In this document: in pieces, positions 1-10,504 of the stretch
Numbering within the stretch: the first letter of the stretch is position 1
Layout: each line of letters starts with the position of its first letter
DNA from: Mycobacterium attenuatum
GTDB taxonomy: Bacteria; Actinomycetota; Actinomycetes; Mycobacteriales; Mycobacteriaceae
Length of the DNA: 64,000 bases
Direction of reading: 5' to 3'
NCBI RefSeq assembly: GCF_900566085.1
Contig: NZ_UPHT01000131.1
Span: 1-64,000, forward strand
The notes under the pieces: generated by a model
The model's input: the letters and a program-made list of their open reading frames with translations, nothing else
Database searches by the model: none
Told to the model about the DNA's origin: nothing
Translations under genes and position numbers: made by a program

Positions 1-77
1 GCCGGTTTTGGCGACGCTGGGGCGGCCCCAGCCCCGGCTGCCCCGGCTCCGGCCGCCCCAGCGTCGCCAAAACCGGC
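1..77. repeat. Perfect 27-bp inverted repeat
   Basis: Bases 1-27 are the exact reverse complement of bases 51-77, separated by a 23-nt GC-rich spacer. The arms may extend left beyond the window. The repeat lies inside an open reading frame, so it is not an ordinary terminator. Confidence 0.85.
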
Positions 78-147
78 CGGGCCTTCACCAAAGCCGGCGC
101 CCACTACGCCCGCGCCCGGGGGGCCGGTGCTGACTCCGGTGAGCTGA
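1..147 (+). CDS. C-terminal tail of a Pro/Ala-rich protein (partial)
   Basis: An open frame enters at base 1 and ends at a TGA at 145-147, giving 49 codons made almost wholly of Pro, Ala, Lys, Gly and Thr (stretches such as APAPAAPAPAAPASPKPAG). It ends about 50 bases before mrp on the same strand. In M. tuberculosis the neighbour of mrp on this side is Rv1230c, a putative membrane or cell-wall protein, so this may be its proline-rich tail; that is inference from position and composition. A perfect inverted repeat lies inside this frame. Confidence 0.5.
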   Translation, partial: AGFGDAGAAPAPAAPAPAAPASPKPAGPSPKPAPTTPAPGGPVLTPVS

Positions 148-197
148 CTGGTCGGCCGGTCGGTCGGCCCAAGCCAACGCCGCATAAACTCGCGTTG

Positions 198-1346
198 ATG
201 TCCGAAACTCGAGACCCCGCCGACCTGACCGCCGCGATTCGCACCGCGCTCACGAAAGTGATCGACCCGGAATTGCGGCGACCCATCACCGAACTCGGAA
301 TGGTCAAGGGTATCGACATCGGCCCGCAGGGCGAGGTTCATGTCGGGATCTACTTGACCACCGCCGCTTGCCCGAAGAAGTCGGAAATCACCGAGCGGGT
401 CGCCCACGCGGTGTCCGACGTTCCCGGCACCGCAGCCGTCCGGGTCAGCCTGGACGTCATGAGCGACGAGCAGCGCACCGAGTTGCGCAGGCAGTTACGC
501 GGGGACAGCCGGGAACCGGTCATCCCCTTCGCCCAGCCCAGCTCACTGACCCGGGTCTATGCCGTCGCTTCCGGCAAAGGCGGTGTCGGCAAGTCCACGG
601 TGACAGTCAACCTGGCCGCGGCGATCGCCGCTCGTGGCCTGTCGGTCGGCGTGCTCGATGCCGACATTCACGGCCACTCCATTCCCCGGATGATGGGCAC
701 CACCGACCGGCCCACGCAGGTCGAGTCCATGATCCTGCCACCCATCGCTCATGAGGTGCGGGTCATCTCGATCGCGCAATTCACCGAGGGCAACACGCCG
801 GTGGTGTGGCGCGGGCCGATGCTGCACCGGGCGCTGCAGCAATTCCTGGCCGACGTGTACTGGGGTGATCTGGACGTGTTGCTGCTCGATCTGCCACCCG
901 GCACCGGCGACGTCGCCATTTCGGTGGCTCAGCTCATTCCCAACGCCGAGATCCTTGTGGTGACCACACCGCAATCGGCCGCCGCGGAGGTGGCCGAACG
1001 GGCCGGCAGTATTGCGCTGCAGACCCGTCAGCGAATCGTCGGCGTCGTGGAAAACATGTCCGGGCTCACGCTGCCGGACGGCACCACGTTGCAGGTGTTC
1101 GGCGAGGGCGGTGGGCAACAAGTGGCTGAGCGGCTCACCCGTGCGGTCGGCGCCGACGTGCCGCTGCTGGGTCAGATCCCGCTGGACCCCGCACTGGTGA
1201 CCGCCGGCGACTCGGGCGTGCCGCTGGTGTTGAGCGCACCAGACTCCGCCGTGGGCAAGGAGCTGCTCAACATCGCCGAAAGCTTGGCCACCCGGCGCCG
1301 CGGGTTGGCCGGCATGTCGCTGGGGCTCGACCCGACTCGCCGCTGA
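198..1346 (+). CDS. mrp: Mrp/ApbC-family P-loop ATPase, iron-sulfur carrier
   Basis: Cytosolic Mrp/NBP35 ATPase, a likely Fe-S cluster carrier; matches M. tuberculosis Rv1229c nearly throughout. An N-terminal MIP18/DUF59-like domain (about residues 10-85, with the ITELGMVKGI segment) precedes the ATPase domain. The deviant Walker A motif ASGKGGVGKST is near residue 120, the Walker B-like segment LLLDLPPGTGD near 230, and VVTTPQ follows. The CxxC seen in some Mrp proteins is not evident. The ATG at 198 directly follows an in-frame TTG at 195; the ATG fits the family start (MSETRDP). It is convergent with tatB, separated by only 8 bases, with no obvious terminator. Confidence 0.93.
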   Translation: MSETRDPADLTAAIRTALTKVIDPELRRPITELGMVKGIDIGPQGEVHVGIYLTTAACPKKSEITERVAHAVSDVPGTAAVRVSLDVMSDEQRTELRRQLRGDSREPVIPFAQPSSLTRVYAVASGKGGVGKSTVTVNLAAAIAARGLSVGVLDADIHGHSIPRMMGTTDRPTQVESMILPPIAHEVRVISIAQFTEGNTPVVWRGPMLHRALQQFLADVYWGDLDVLLLDLPPGTGDVAISVAQLIPNAEILVVTTPQSAAAEVAERAGSIALQTRQRIVGVVENMSGLTLPDGTTLQVFGEGGGQQVAERLTRAVGADVPLLGQIPLDPALVTAGDSGVPLVLSAPDSAVGKELLNIAESLATRRRGLAGMSLGLDPTRR

Positions 1347-1354
1347 GCTGCTGT

Positions 1355-1756
1355 TCAGGTGGCGTCGGAGTCGAACGGAGGTCGGGCGGGCTCGTCGGGA
1401 ATCGGCCGTTCCGTTCCCGGCGGCGGCTGGACCGGCTGCGCGGGAGTCACGGCGGCCGGCCGGTCGAAGTTACCGGTGAACAGGGAATCGTCGCCGTCGA
1501 GGAGGTGCTTGGTCAGTGCTGCGCGCGGCGTCATCCCCCGCAGCTTCTGCAGCTCGCTGATGTGCCCACGTAGGTCGTCGAATTCGGGCCCCATGTCCTC
1601 GCGCAGCTGACTGGTCACTCCGCTGAGGTATTCCCTCGCCTGGCGCAATGCACCCGCCGTCCAGCGGATGGCACCCGGGAGCCGTTCGGGGCCCAGCACC
1701 ACCAGCCCGACCACTACGAGTACGAGCATCTCTCCCCAGCCGACATTGGCGAACAT
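1355..1756 (-). CDS. tatB: Sec-independent translocase subunit TatB
   Basis: Component of the twin-arginine export system, in the cytoplasmic membrane with TatC. It is 133 residues, like the M. tuberculosis protein (Rv1224). The N-terminus holds one hydrophobic helix (VGWGEMLVLVVVGLVVLGPE) ending in the Gly-Pro hinge, followed by an amphipathic helix (RLPGAIRWTAGALRQARE) and a variable Pro-rich acidic tail. It is the last gene of the leftward run sigE, rseA, htrA, tatB, 52 bases downstream of htrA, as in M. tuberculosis. Confidence 0.93.
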   Translation of the reverse strand: MFANVGWGEMLVLVVVGLVVLGPERLPGAIRWTAGALRQAREYLSGVTSQLREDMGPEFDDLRGHISELQKLRGMTPRAALTKHLLDGDDSLFTGNFDRPAAVTPAQPVQPPPGTERPIPDEPARPPFDSDAT

Positions 1757-1808
1757 CAGGTCGGATGGTGATGACCCGCTGCGTCCGGCTGCGCCGCGCT
1801 TGCGCTCA

Positions 1809-3335
1809 TCACGAGCTGGTTTCGGGTTCGGGCTTGACCGTCAGCGTGACGTGACGACCGTCGCGGACCACCTCCACCGGCGCCTCCTGTCCGATGGTCA
1901 GCTGCCGCACGGCGACGACGAACTCATCGGAGTCGGCCACCTTCCGCTCGCCGATCTTGACGATCACATCGTTTTCCAGGATCCCGCCCTTCTGGGCGGG
2001 GCTTCCGGCTTTCACGTTGGCTACCTGCGCGCCGGATGCGATCGCGTTGCTCACCGAGCGGGTGCTGATACCCAATGTCGGGTGGACGATCTTTCCGTCT
2101 TTGATCAGCGTCTGCGCCACCACCTTCATCTCGTTGACCGGAATGGCGAAGCCCAGTCCGCTCGCGCTGTCCGAGAGCGACTTGCCGGCGGTGTTGATGC
2201 CGATCACCTGCGAATCCATGTCGATGAGCGGACCGCCGGAGTTGCCGTGGTTGATCGAGGCGTCGGTCTGCAGGGCGTCTATCACCGTATCGGTGTCCGA
2301 ACCCTCCCCCGACAGCGGAACAGGGCGGTGCAACGCGCTGATGATGCCATGCGTGACCGTGCTGCGCAGTCCCAGCGGCGCTCCGGCGGCCAGAACCTCG
2401 TCGCCCACGCGGACCTTGTTGGAATCACCGAGCCGGGCCACGGTCAGGTTGTCGACGTTGTCGACCTTCAGCACGGCCAGATCGGTCTTGGGGTCGCGGC
2501 CCACCAGGCTGGCGGGCACCTCCTTGCCGTCGTTGAACACCACGGTCGTCTTGAACTGGCTGGGGTTGTTGGCGGCCTCGGAGATCACGTGGTTGTTGGT
2601 GACGATGTAGCCGCGACCGTCGATGATGACACCGGAGCCCTGCATGCCCTCCTGGTCGCTCTTGGACTCAATGGTCACGACGGAGTCGGCGACGGCCGCG
2701 GCCACCTTGGTGAACCGGCCGGCCGGCTCTTCGGCGTTGCCGCCGGTCGACAACGTCACCTTCGACGTCGTGAACGCCTCGACGACTTCGGCGGTCTTGC
2801 GGCCGATCACACCGCCGATCACCCCGATCACCAGCGCCAAGACCGCCAGGACGACCAGCGCCAGATACGACACCTTGCCGCCGAACAGCACGTCGCGGAC
2901 GCCGAGTTTGCCCCGCTGGCCCAGCGCGCTGTGGGGCAGCCCCGGGGTCAGCGCCGGAGTTCCCAGAGCGGCCGCCGCGGCGGGATCGCGCCACGGGTCC
3001 TCGGGCTCATCCTGCTGGCCGTCCTTTTCGGCGGCCAGCGCACCGGCATCGATGGGGTGGCGTTGCAGGGAATCGACGCCACCCGGTGGGCGGCTGAACG
3101 CTTCCTCCAGCACCGGGTCGGCGGGCTGCTCGTGTGTCCGGAACTCGGCCTGGTCCTGATATTTCTGCGGACGCACCCGCTCGGCCACGAACGAGCCTTG
3201 GATCCCCGATGGGCGCCCGAACGCCTGACGCGATGCGGAATCGACCGGTGGCCGGAAGATGGGACGCGGCGCCAGGCGGGGGCCGCTGTCGCCGACACCG
3301 CTCCTGTCACTGTTTTTGCCTTGGTCGGAGGTCAC
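1809..3335 (-). CDS. htrA: HtrA/DegP-like membrane-anchored serine protease
   Basis: Envelope-stress serine protease, very close to M. tuberculosis Rv1223. Layout: long Pro-rich cytoplasmic N-terminus (about 1-165), one transmembrane helix (YLALVVLAVLALVIGVIGGV), trypsin-like domain with the His in TNNHVI, the Asp in KTDLAVLKV and the Ser in NHGNSGGPL, then a C-terminal PDZ domain (from about VANVKAGSPAQKGG). The GTG at 3335 is preferred because AGAGGAT lies just upstream; an in-frame GTG at 3374 would add 13 residues. It follows rseA in the sigE locus, and products of this locus are expected to be induced by surface stress. Confidence 0.93.
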   Translation of the reverse strand: MTSDQGKNSDRSGVGDSGPRLAPRPIFRPPVDSASRQAFGRPSGIQGSFVAERVRPQKYQDQAEFRTHEQPADPVLEEAFSRPPGGVDSLQRHPIDAGALAAEKDGQQDEPEDPWRDPAAAAALGTPALTPGLPHSALGQRGKLGVRDVLFGGKVSYLALVVLAVLALVIGVIGGVIGRKTAEVVEAFTTSKVTLSTGGNAEEPAGRFTKVAAAVADSVVTIESKSDQEGMQGSGVIIDGRGYIVTNNHVISEAANNPSQFKTTVVFNDGKEVPASLVGRDPKTDLAVLKVDNVDNLTVARLGDSNKVRVGDEVLAAGAPLGLRSTVTHGIISALHRPVPLSGEGSDTDTVIDALQTDASINHGNSGGPLIDMDSQVIGINTAGKSLSDSASGLGFAIPVNEMKVVAQTLIKDGKIVHPTLGISTRSVSNAIASGAQVANVKAGSPAQKGGILENDVIVKIGERKVADSDEFVVAVRQLTIGQEAPVEVVRDGRHVTLTVKPEPETSS

Positions 3336-3495
3336 GTGATCCTCTTCTAATTCTGTGCAGAGCGTTGGCGGCACGGACCACGACGGCCCGTCCGGCCGGA
3401 CGCGACGTTATCGGTGTCCACCCTAGTATCCGTGACGTTGCTGATGGCTGAAGCCAGCAGCCGACCGGCCTTCATTCGGTTTGCAGCCGATCAAG

Positions 3496-3888
3496 CTAGC
3501 GACGCTTCCGCTGGTCACGGACGTCGCGCTGGGCGAAAGAGTCCGCCAGCGGGGTGGCGTCGTCGGACGGCTGATGCGGGATTTCCGACAACAACCCCAG
3601 CAGCGTGCTGGGGATGCGGATCGGTTGCGAGTCGCGCAATGCCGCACGAGCACGGCTGTGGTCGTCTACTTCGGCGGCGCACTGCGGGCACAGCGACAGG
3701 TGGTGCGCCGCGCGCAAGTGGGCATTCATTGTCAGCTCACCGTCGACAAAGGCGGCAATGGCCTCGATCGACAGGTGCTCGGTGGACCGGAACCGGCGCG
3801 GCGCACCGATGGGGGCATCACTCTGAGAAGCGAACTGGGTGGGGAGCCAGGAGAACGCGCGCCGAAACACATGTCCCCGGTCGGCCAT
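3496..3888 (-). CDS. rseA: RseA, anti-sigma-E factor (ZAS family)
   Basis: Anti-sigma factor that holds SigE inactive; matches M. tuberculosis Rv1222. The zinc-binding anti-sigma motif HxxxCxxC is present as HLSLCPQC near residues 62-70. The RSTEHL segment keeps the threonine corresponding to the one phosphorylated by PknB in M. tuberculosis (established there, inferred here). At 130 residues it is shorter than the M. tuberculosis protein (154) because the Gly/Ser-rich C-terminal linker is reduced. The start is ATG 3888; an in-frame GTG directly precedes it, and AAGGAG lies upstream. It lies downstream of sigE on the same strand. Confidence 0.92.
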   Translation of the reverse strand: MADRGHVFRRAFSWLPTQFASQSDAPIGAPRRFRSTEHLSIEAIAAFVDGELTMNAHLRAAHHLSLCPQCAAEVDDHSRARAALRDSQPIRIPSTLLGLLSEIPHQPSDDATPLADSFAQRDVRDQRKRR

Positions 3889-4063
3889 CACCAGCTCCTT
3901 CCCAGCGCTTTCGAACCGGTTCTAGGCTTTGACTCGCCTTTTGTCGGCTTGGTATTTCGAATGTAGCGCGGCACGGCGCCGGATAACCATCCTCAGTGAG
4001 TAAAACCCGAGGATTTGGGACCAGTTGGCAATCATGCAGTAGCCAAACCGTCAGGCGCGTGTC

Positions 4064-4828
4064 TTAACCGCCTGTCCCACCCGAGCGCGCGTAAGCCTCA
4101 GCGTGTTCAGGATGTGCGGCGAGGTAATCGCGCAACGCCTGGCGTCCGCGGTGGATCCGGCTCCGCACGGTGCCGAGCTTGACACCGAGCGTGGCACCGA
4201 TCTCCTCGTAGGACAGACCTTCGATATCACACAACACCACTGCGGCGCGGAACTCCGGCGGCAAGGAATCGAGCGCTGCCTGCAAATCGGGGCCCAGCCG
4301 TGCGTCGTGATAGATCTGCTCGGGATTGGGGTCGTCGGCAGGCACCCGGTCGTAGTCCTCGGGCAGCGCCTCCATTCGGATGCGGGCCCGCCGGCGGACC
4401 ATGTCGAGAAACAGGTTGGTGGTGATGCGGTGCAACCAGCCCTCGAATGTTCCCGGCTGATAGTTCTGGACGGACCGGAAAACCCTGATGAACGTTTCTT
4501 GGGTCAGGTCCTCGGCATCGTGCTGATTGCCGGAGAGCCGATAGGCCAGCCGGTATACCCGGTCGGCGTGCTGACGGACCAACTCGTCCCACGACGGCAT
4601 GGTGGCCTTGTCCCCGGTCGCGTCGAATACCGCAGTACCCAGCAACCCGTCGGACGGTTCGGCCCACTCGTCGTCGCGAACCTGTTGCGGGTGAGACATG
4701 GTTGTCGTGCTCAAAGTGGTGATGTCGCGTCCCTCCGGAATTTCCCTGTCATCAAGCCTCGGCAGCTCGTCTCCGGCAACGCGAAGCTGCCACTCCGTAT
4801 TCCCCGCCCAGCGTCCGCCTCGTTCCAT
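4064..4828 (-). CDS. sigE: ECF sigma factor SigE
   Basis: Extracytoplasmic-function sigma factor, controlling the surface, heat and phosphate-stress regulon. Region 2 runs from about residue 80 to 150 (HADRVYRLAYRLSGNQHDAE, FEGWLHRITTNLFLDMVRRR) and region 4 from about 185 (LPPEFRAAVVLCDIEGLSYEEIGATLGVKLGTVRSRIHRGR). The core is almost identical to M. tuberculosis SigE; the first 45 residues diverge. An internal Met (MSHPQQVRDDEW, about residue 44) corresponds to an alternative start used in M. tuberculosis, so shorter isoforms are plausible. It heads the sigE-rseA-htrA-tatB run and is divergent from an O-methyltransferase gene. Confidence 0.95.
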   Translation of the reverse strand: MERGGRWAGNTEWQLRVAGDELPRLDDREIPEGRDITTLSTTTMSHPQQVRDDEWAEPSDGLLGTAVFDATGDKATMPSWDELVRQHADRVYRLAYRLSGNQHDAEDLTQETFIRVFRSVQNYQPGTFEGWLHRITTNLFLDMVRRRARIRMEALPEDYDRVPADDPNPEQIYHDARLGPDLQAALDSLPPEFRAAVVLCDIEGLSYEEIGATLGVKLGTVRSRIHRGRQALRDYLAAHPEHAEAYARSGGTGG

Positions 4829-4872
4829 ATCGATACCGTCGCGTACCGGCGTGTGGGCGGTATATGAGCAAA

Positions 4873-4889
4873 CTGAGCTTTAGCTGAGA
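4873..4889 (-). promoter_or_regulatory. Candidate MprA box upstream of sigE
   Basis: On the minus strand, 45-61 bases upstream of the sigE start, lies TCTCAGctaaaGCTCAG, two direct TCTCAG-like repeats. The response regulator MprA binds tandem TCTCAG-type repeats upstream of sigE in M. tuberculosis. The match is by eye. Confidence 0.45.
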
Positions 4890-5041
4890 AACCAATCCGT
4901 TACCTGCGTTTTTCTGCGGTTTTCGGTCTGGAAGTGACCTTGGTCGCGCGGCGCACTCCGGGCGTGTCTGCGAGGGCCGCGCGGCGCGGCCATCGGGCGC
5001 GCCTGCCCGACGGCGCCGCCGATCCGGCATACTCTGCCGAC

Positions 5042-5716
5042 ATGGACGGCACCGCTGACAGCTCGGTCGCCCCCGGCCCGCAGGCCCCCAGTCGAGCCGA
5101 CCTGATGTCTGCGCACGCCGAGGGGTCGATCTCCGAAGACGCCATTCTGACCAGCGCCCGTGAGCGTGCCATGGACATCGGCGCCGGAGCGGTGACACCC
5201 GCGGTGGGCGCGTTCCTGAGCCTGCTGGCCAAGCTCAGCGGCGGCAAGGCGGTCGCGGAGGTGGGCACCGGAGCAGGGGTCAGCGGACTGTGGTTGCTGT
5301 CCGGCATGAGCGACGACGGCGTGCTGACCACTATCGACATCGAACCCGAGCACCTGCGGCTGGCCAAGCAGGCCTTCAACGAAGCCGGAATCGGACCGTC
5401 GCGCACCCGGCTGATCGGCGGTCGTGCGCAAGAGGTGCTGACCCGACTCGCCGATGGAGCCTATGACTTGGTGTTCATCGACGCCGAACCGGTCGACCAA
5501 CCGGACTATGTGGTCGAAGGCGTGCGGTTGCTGCGATCCGGCGGGGTCATCGTGGTGCACGGAGCAGCGCTGGATGGACGAGCCGGTGACCCCACCGCGC
5601 GCGACACCGCGGTGACTGCGGTTCGTGAGGCGGCTCGACTGATCGCCGAGGACGAACGGCTCACCCCGGCGCTGGTGCCGCTGGGCGATGGTGTGCTGGC
5701 GGCCGTCCGGGACTAG
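5042..5716 (+). CDS. SAM-dependent O-methyltransferase (Rv1220c-like)
   Basis: Class I SAM-dependent methyltransferase of the catechol/caffeoyl-CoA O-methyltransferase type. Motif I is VAEVGTGAGVSGLWLL (about residues 75-90), followed by TTIDIEPEHL and a motif with YDLVFIDAE (metal and SAM side). It matches M. tuberculosis Rv1220c over its whole length. The ATG at 5042 (MDGTADS) is chosen because it gives the family length of about 220; in-frame codons upstream code for an Arg-rich stretch with no homology. It is divergent from sigE, as in M. tuberculosis. The substrate is unknown. Confidence 0.85.
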   Translation: MDGTADSSVAPGPQAPSRADLMSAHAEGSISEDAILTSARERAMDIGAGAVTPAVGAFLSLLAKLSGGKAVAEVGTGAGVSGLWLLSGMSDDGVLTTIDIEPEHLRLAKQAFNEAGIGPSRTRLIGGRAQEVLTRLADGAYDLVFIDAEPVDQPDYVVEGVRLLRSGGVIVVHGAALDGRAGDPTARDTAVTAVREAARLIAEDERLTPALVPLGDGVLAAVRD

Positions 5717-5777
5717 CCTCGATTTTGCATCGAATTGATGATTGAGCCGTTCTGCCGCTGAATGGTGTTGCTGGGTA

Positions 5778-7370
5778 GGCATTTTCGGTGTGGTGGCGTG
5801 GAGAGTTGTCCCGAGTCGCCGAGTGGGGCGGGCTTTCCTGGGGCCGGTGGGTCTTTCGTGATCGGTTGGGTGAGGTCGCCAGGGTGTTATCCGAAGGCGG
5901 TGCGGATGTGTTGCCAAGCGGTCGCGATGGCTGCGGCCCATCGCCAGGTGGCGTCGATGCGTAGCCGTTGTTGGCGTGCGCCGTGGGTGATGCGGGCGGC
6001 CACGTGCCGTATCCGGTAGCGGAATGTGGTGATCTCGACGCGGGCCAGGCCGGGGTGGTCGTGAAAGCCGATCAGCCGGGCCCAGGTGACCAGATCGGTG
6101 GCGGCCAGGATGATTTCCAACCAGGCGGCGTCGGCCCAAAACGAGTGACAAGCCAAGTTGCGCAGCCCGGTGACCTTCAGTTCGGATGCGGTCCTCGACG
6201 CGGGCGTGCTGACGGTGCCGCAACTCCGATCCGGCGGCCTGACCAGGGATGACGCCGGGTGCGGTGTCGGTGATGAACGCGGTCACGCGCATGCCGTCGG
6301 CGTCGGTGAACCGCAGCTAGGCCCCGGGGTGAGGGCGTTGCCGGCGCAGGATCAGTCGGGTTCCGGCCGGCCACGAGGACAGGTTGACCAGACCGGTGGC
6401 CTCGGCGACCCAGGCGCCCTCGCGGATACCGCCGTCGGTGTCGATGGCCCGGTCCCAGACATCGGCGAGGGTGAGGGTGTCCACGGCGTCCTGCACGCCG
6501 GCATCGACGGGGTAGCCGAAGGAGAACCCCACTCCCAGCCTGCGGCACGCCGCGGCGAACCGGTGGGTGGCTCCGGCGGTGTCGCAGCGCACCAGCACCC
6601 TGGGCTTGTCGGGGTCCTCGAGATGGTCGGGGTCGGGCTGGTATCGCGCCGGCAGCGAGGCCAGCGCCTGCTCGAGGACGATGACGTGATCGGAGGCGGT
6701 GTTGGAGCCGGCGTTACCGTTGCGCAGCAGCCCGGCCAGGGCTTCCCGCCGGCGATCTGCGGGCGGTCTAGAAACGCCAGCAGTGGGTGATGACCATAGG
6801 TTTTCTTCCAGGTCGCCGCAGCGCCGGTCTTGTTGTCGGAGTGATCGATCACCAAAGTGGCGTCGATGTCAATGTGCAGCCAACCCTCGGTGGGGGCGGC
6901 TCCGGCCCGCCAGGCCGCCGCCCGCGCCCCCGGCAGGTGGGCGGCATCGATGCGCTGATCGATCAGCCGCCACATGGTGGTCGTCGACGCCTTCGCGCCG
7001 AACACATGCTCACGCTCGCCGCACAGTTGACCAACTGCGTCGATGCAGTCCGCGCCGTCGGCGGCCGCGGCCGCCAGATCGGCCAACACGTCCCCGGGCG
7101 CATACACCCACGGGCCCCGGTAAGTGTCAGCCAACGCGGTGGTGACCTGCGCGGACAACCCCGTGCGGTCCGCGAGCTCGCGCAGCATGCCCATCCCGGC
7201 ATGCGACACGACACCATGGCCGTCGGCGGACACTTTCACCCGCGATGCCAGCGCCATATTCTTCACTCGCGAAGTGCCTTCCCGTAGGAATATTTGAAGC
7301 CCATACAAGTCCAATTACCCCTTGCAGGACAGGCACTTTCGCTTATCTACACCCCGTTTCGCGGGGCATT

Positions 7371-7383
<13 letters not shown>
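5778..7383. mobile_element. Degenerate IS1380-family insertion sequence
   Basis: A decayed IS1380-type transposase fills most of this interval between two genes that are close neighbours in M. tuberculosis. The ends are uncertain: a loosely similar pair (GGCATTTTCGGTG at 5778-5790, and GATTTTTCGTGAA read inward from about 7383) may be the terminal inverted repeats. No target duplication was identified. Confidence 0.5.
5887..7314 (-). pseudogene. IS1380-family transposase, broken by two frameshifts and a stop
   Basis: The reading begins near 7314 (VKVSADGHGVVSHAGMGML, then THMWRLIDQRI-like and DIDATLVIDHSDNK, the first DDE region). It shifts frame near 6745-6748, where restoring one G in a GGGG run recovers AGLLRN and then VLVRCDTAGATHRFAAACRR. 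An in-frame TAG at 6317-6319 replaces what should be a Gln codon before LRFTDADGMRVTAF. A second frameshift near 6174-6182 is needed to reach KVTGLRNLACHSFWADAAW and the natural C-terminus at 5887. Three independent lesions mean this copy cannot make transposase without reversion. Confidence 0.85.
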
Positions 7384-9269
<1,886 letters not shown>

Positions 9270-9353
9270 AGCTGGTCCTCCTGGGATCTACCAATGCCGG
9301 GGCAGGGTGTGTGTTCGGGTGGGGCGCTGCTACCTGACGCCGGTTCGCGCCCT

Positions 9354-9461
9354 GGCATGGTAGCCGATCATCGCGGCGACATCTTGGGCCCACATCTCGG
9401 CGTACACACTTTCGGTCGTCGCGATCGCCACCGCGTTGCGGCCCAAAAAGTTCGTGGGTCT
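9354..9461 (-). pseudogene. PPE gene remnant
   Basis: About 36 codons on the minus strand read as a middle piece of a PPE domain: NFLGRNAVAIATTESVYAEM then WAQDVAAMIGYHA. This is the family signature normally found at residues 120-160 (NFFGQNTPAIAxxExxYxEMWAQDxxAMxGY). Flanking codons show no PPE similarity, and there is no start or rest of the gene. It lies 84 bases upstream of the PE_PGRS start. Confidence 0.7.
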
Positions 9462-9528
9462 ACTGCCATTCCCGTGGGTTCGTTGACCTGGGGGATTGGG
9501 TATTTTGTCTGGGCCGCGGCGTTGCCGC

Positions 9529-9549
9529 GGGCAGGTCCCCGACCTGCCC
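9529..9549. terminator. Hairpin, possible terminator
   Basis: An 8-bp perfect stem (GGGCAGGT / ACCTGCCC) with a 5-nt loop, followed on the plus strand by TTTAT. It directly follows another short palindrome (CCGCGG-cgttg-CCGCGG). No intact gene ends just upstream, so its role is unclear. Apart from the PPE remnant and this hairpin, nothing convincing was seen in 9270-9879. Confidence 0.3.
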
Positions 9550-9879
9550 TTTATGCCTGCCCGAGGGTGCAACAGGCTCGCGGGTCAAGGGTGGCCGAAA
9601 GGCCATCGCGAAGCGACGCTTAGCCTAGGACGCAAGCTCGGGTTGGTCGTTCACGTGAATGCACCCATCCTGACCGCGCGGAGCGGCCCGACCCGGCACG
9701 AACTGCAAAGACTCCACATTGCCGGACAGATTGCGGCGGGGACGGCCAGGAACGCAATATCCTGCCGCGGACTGCAGGAGCCAACTGGACCCTGCGCGTC
9801 CACCGTCCCGGCGGCCCCCGCCCGCACCCTGTGCCTCATTGCTCAGGGCGACAATCCATCAAGGCGCACCGACCAACGG

Positions 9880-10194
9880 TCAGGGGCACATGAACGAAAT
9901 CGGCGGGCAGACAAACGTGCCTGGGTCAAGTGGTCCCTCGGCATAGGTTCCTGGCTGGCCAGATACCTGGTGGTACTCGTGGCAGCTGTTCATGTCCCAG
10001 CCAGCAGCCAGGTCTCGAACCCGAAAATCAACTGGGTCTCCCGGGCACCAGGTGCCGTGGCAGACCGGGTCGCACCGAACGTTGGCTTGCGCGGTTCCAG
10101 CGCCCGGCCCCAAGGCGGCGAGCCCCAGAGTAGCGACCGCGCAAAAGCCCGGAATCACAGCACCGACGAGAGTCCGCTTGACCGTGCTGACCAT
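9880..10194 (-). CDS. Small secreted cysteine-rich protein
   Basis: A 104-residue protein with a clear signal peptide (VKRTLVGAVIPGFCAVATLG, then ALGPGAGTAQA, likely cleaved after AQA near residue 37). The mature part is about 67 residues with six cysteines (RCDPVC, TWCPGD, NSCHE, FVCPP, FMCP), suggesting three disulfides and an extracellular or periplasmic location. WCPGD and WDMNSCHEYH resemble a widespread uncharacterised family of mycobacterial secreted proteins. The ATG at 10194 is chosen for its AGAGGA Shine-Dalgarno; an in-frame GTG lies 15 bases upstream. It is transcribed divergently from the tetR gene. Function unknown. Confidence 0.75.
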   Translation of the reverse strand: MVSTVKRTLVGAVIPGFCAVATLGLAALGPGAGTAQANVRCDPVCHGTWCPGDPVDFRVRDLAAGWDMNSCHEYHQVSGQPGTYAEGPLDPGTFVCPPISFMCP

Positions 10195-10504
10195 GGTGTT
10201 TCCTCTCACTTTTCGTCTACATTTCGCGCCGCGCTAAGGCAGCGGGTTCTTTCCGCGACAAGTAGAAACCAACGGGTAGCGCTACCGATCCCAAATTGCG
10301 TCATCGCACGGACGCTCTGAGGCCGACATCGCAAAGGCAGCGGGGATCTCGTCGGCTCGCCGCGCCTGGCGCCCCGACAGCGATCCGGTAATCAGCGCTA
10401 ACACAGCTGACACACCCGCCGGCAGACAAGCTGCTGCCGCGTCGGCGGCCGCGCAGAACCGAACAGCAGCCCGCCGCCAGGCCGGCAATGTTGTTGACTT
10501 TGGA

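Noticed and set aside
4880..6292. 470-codon minus-strand frame across the O-methyltransferase and IS
   Set aside because: Its first part is one reading frame of the broken transposase and the rest is antisense to the O-methyltransferase gene; no protein family matches.
10282..10488. 68-codon minus-strand frame before the tetR gene
   Set aside because: Ala/Arg-rich with no start context or similarity; the region is better explained as the operator and promoter.
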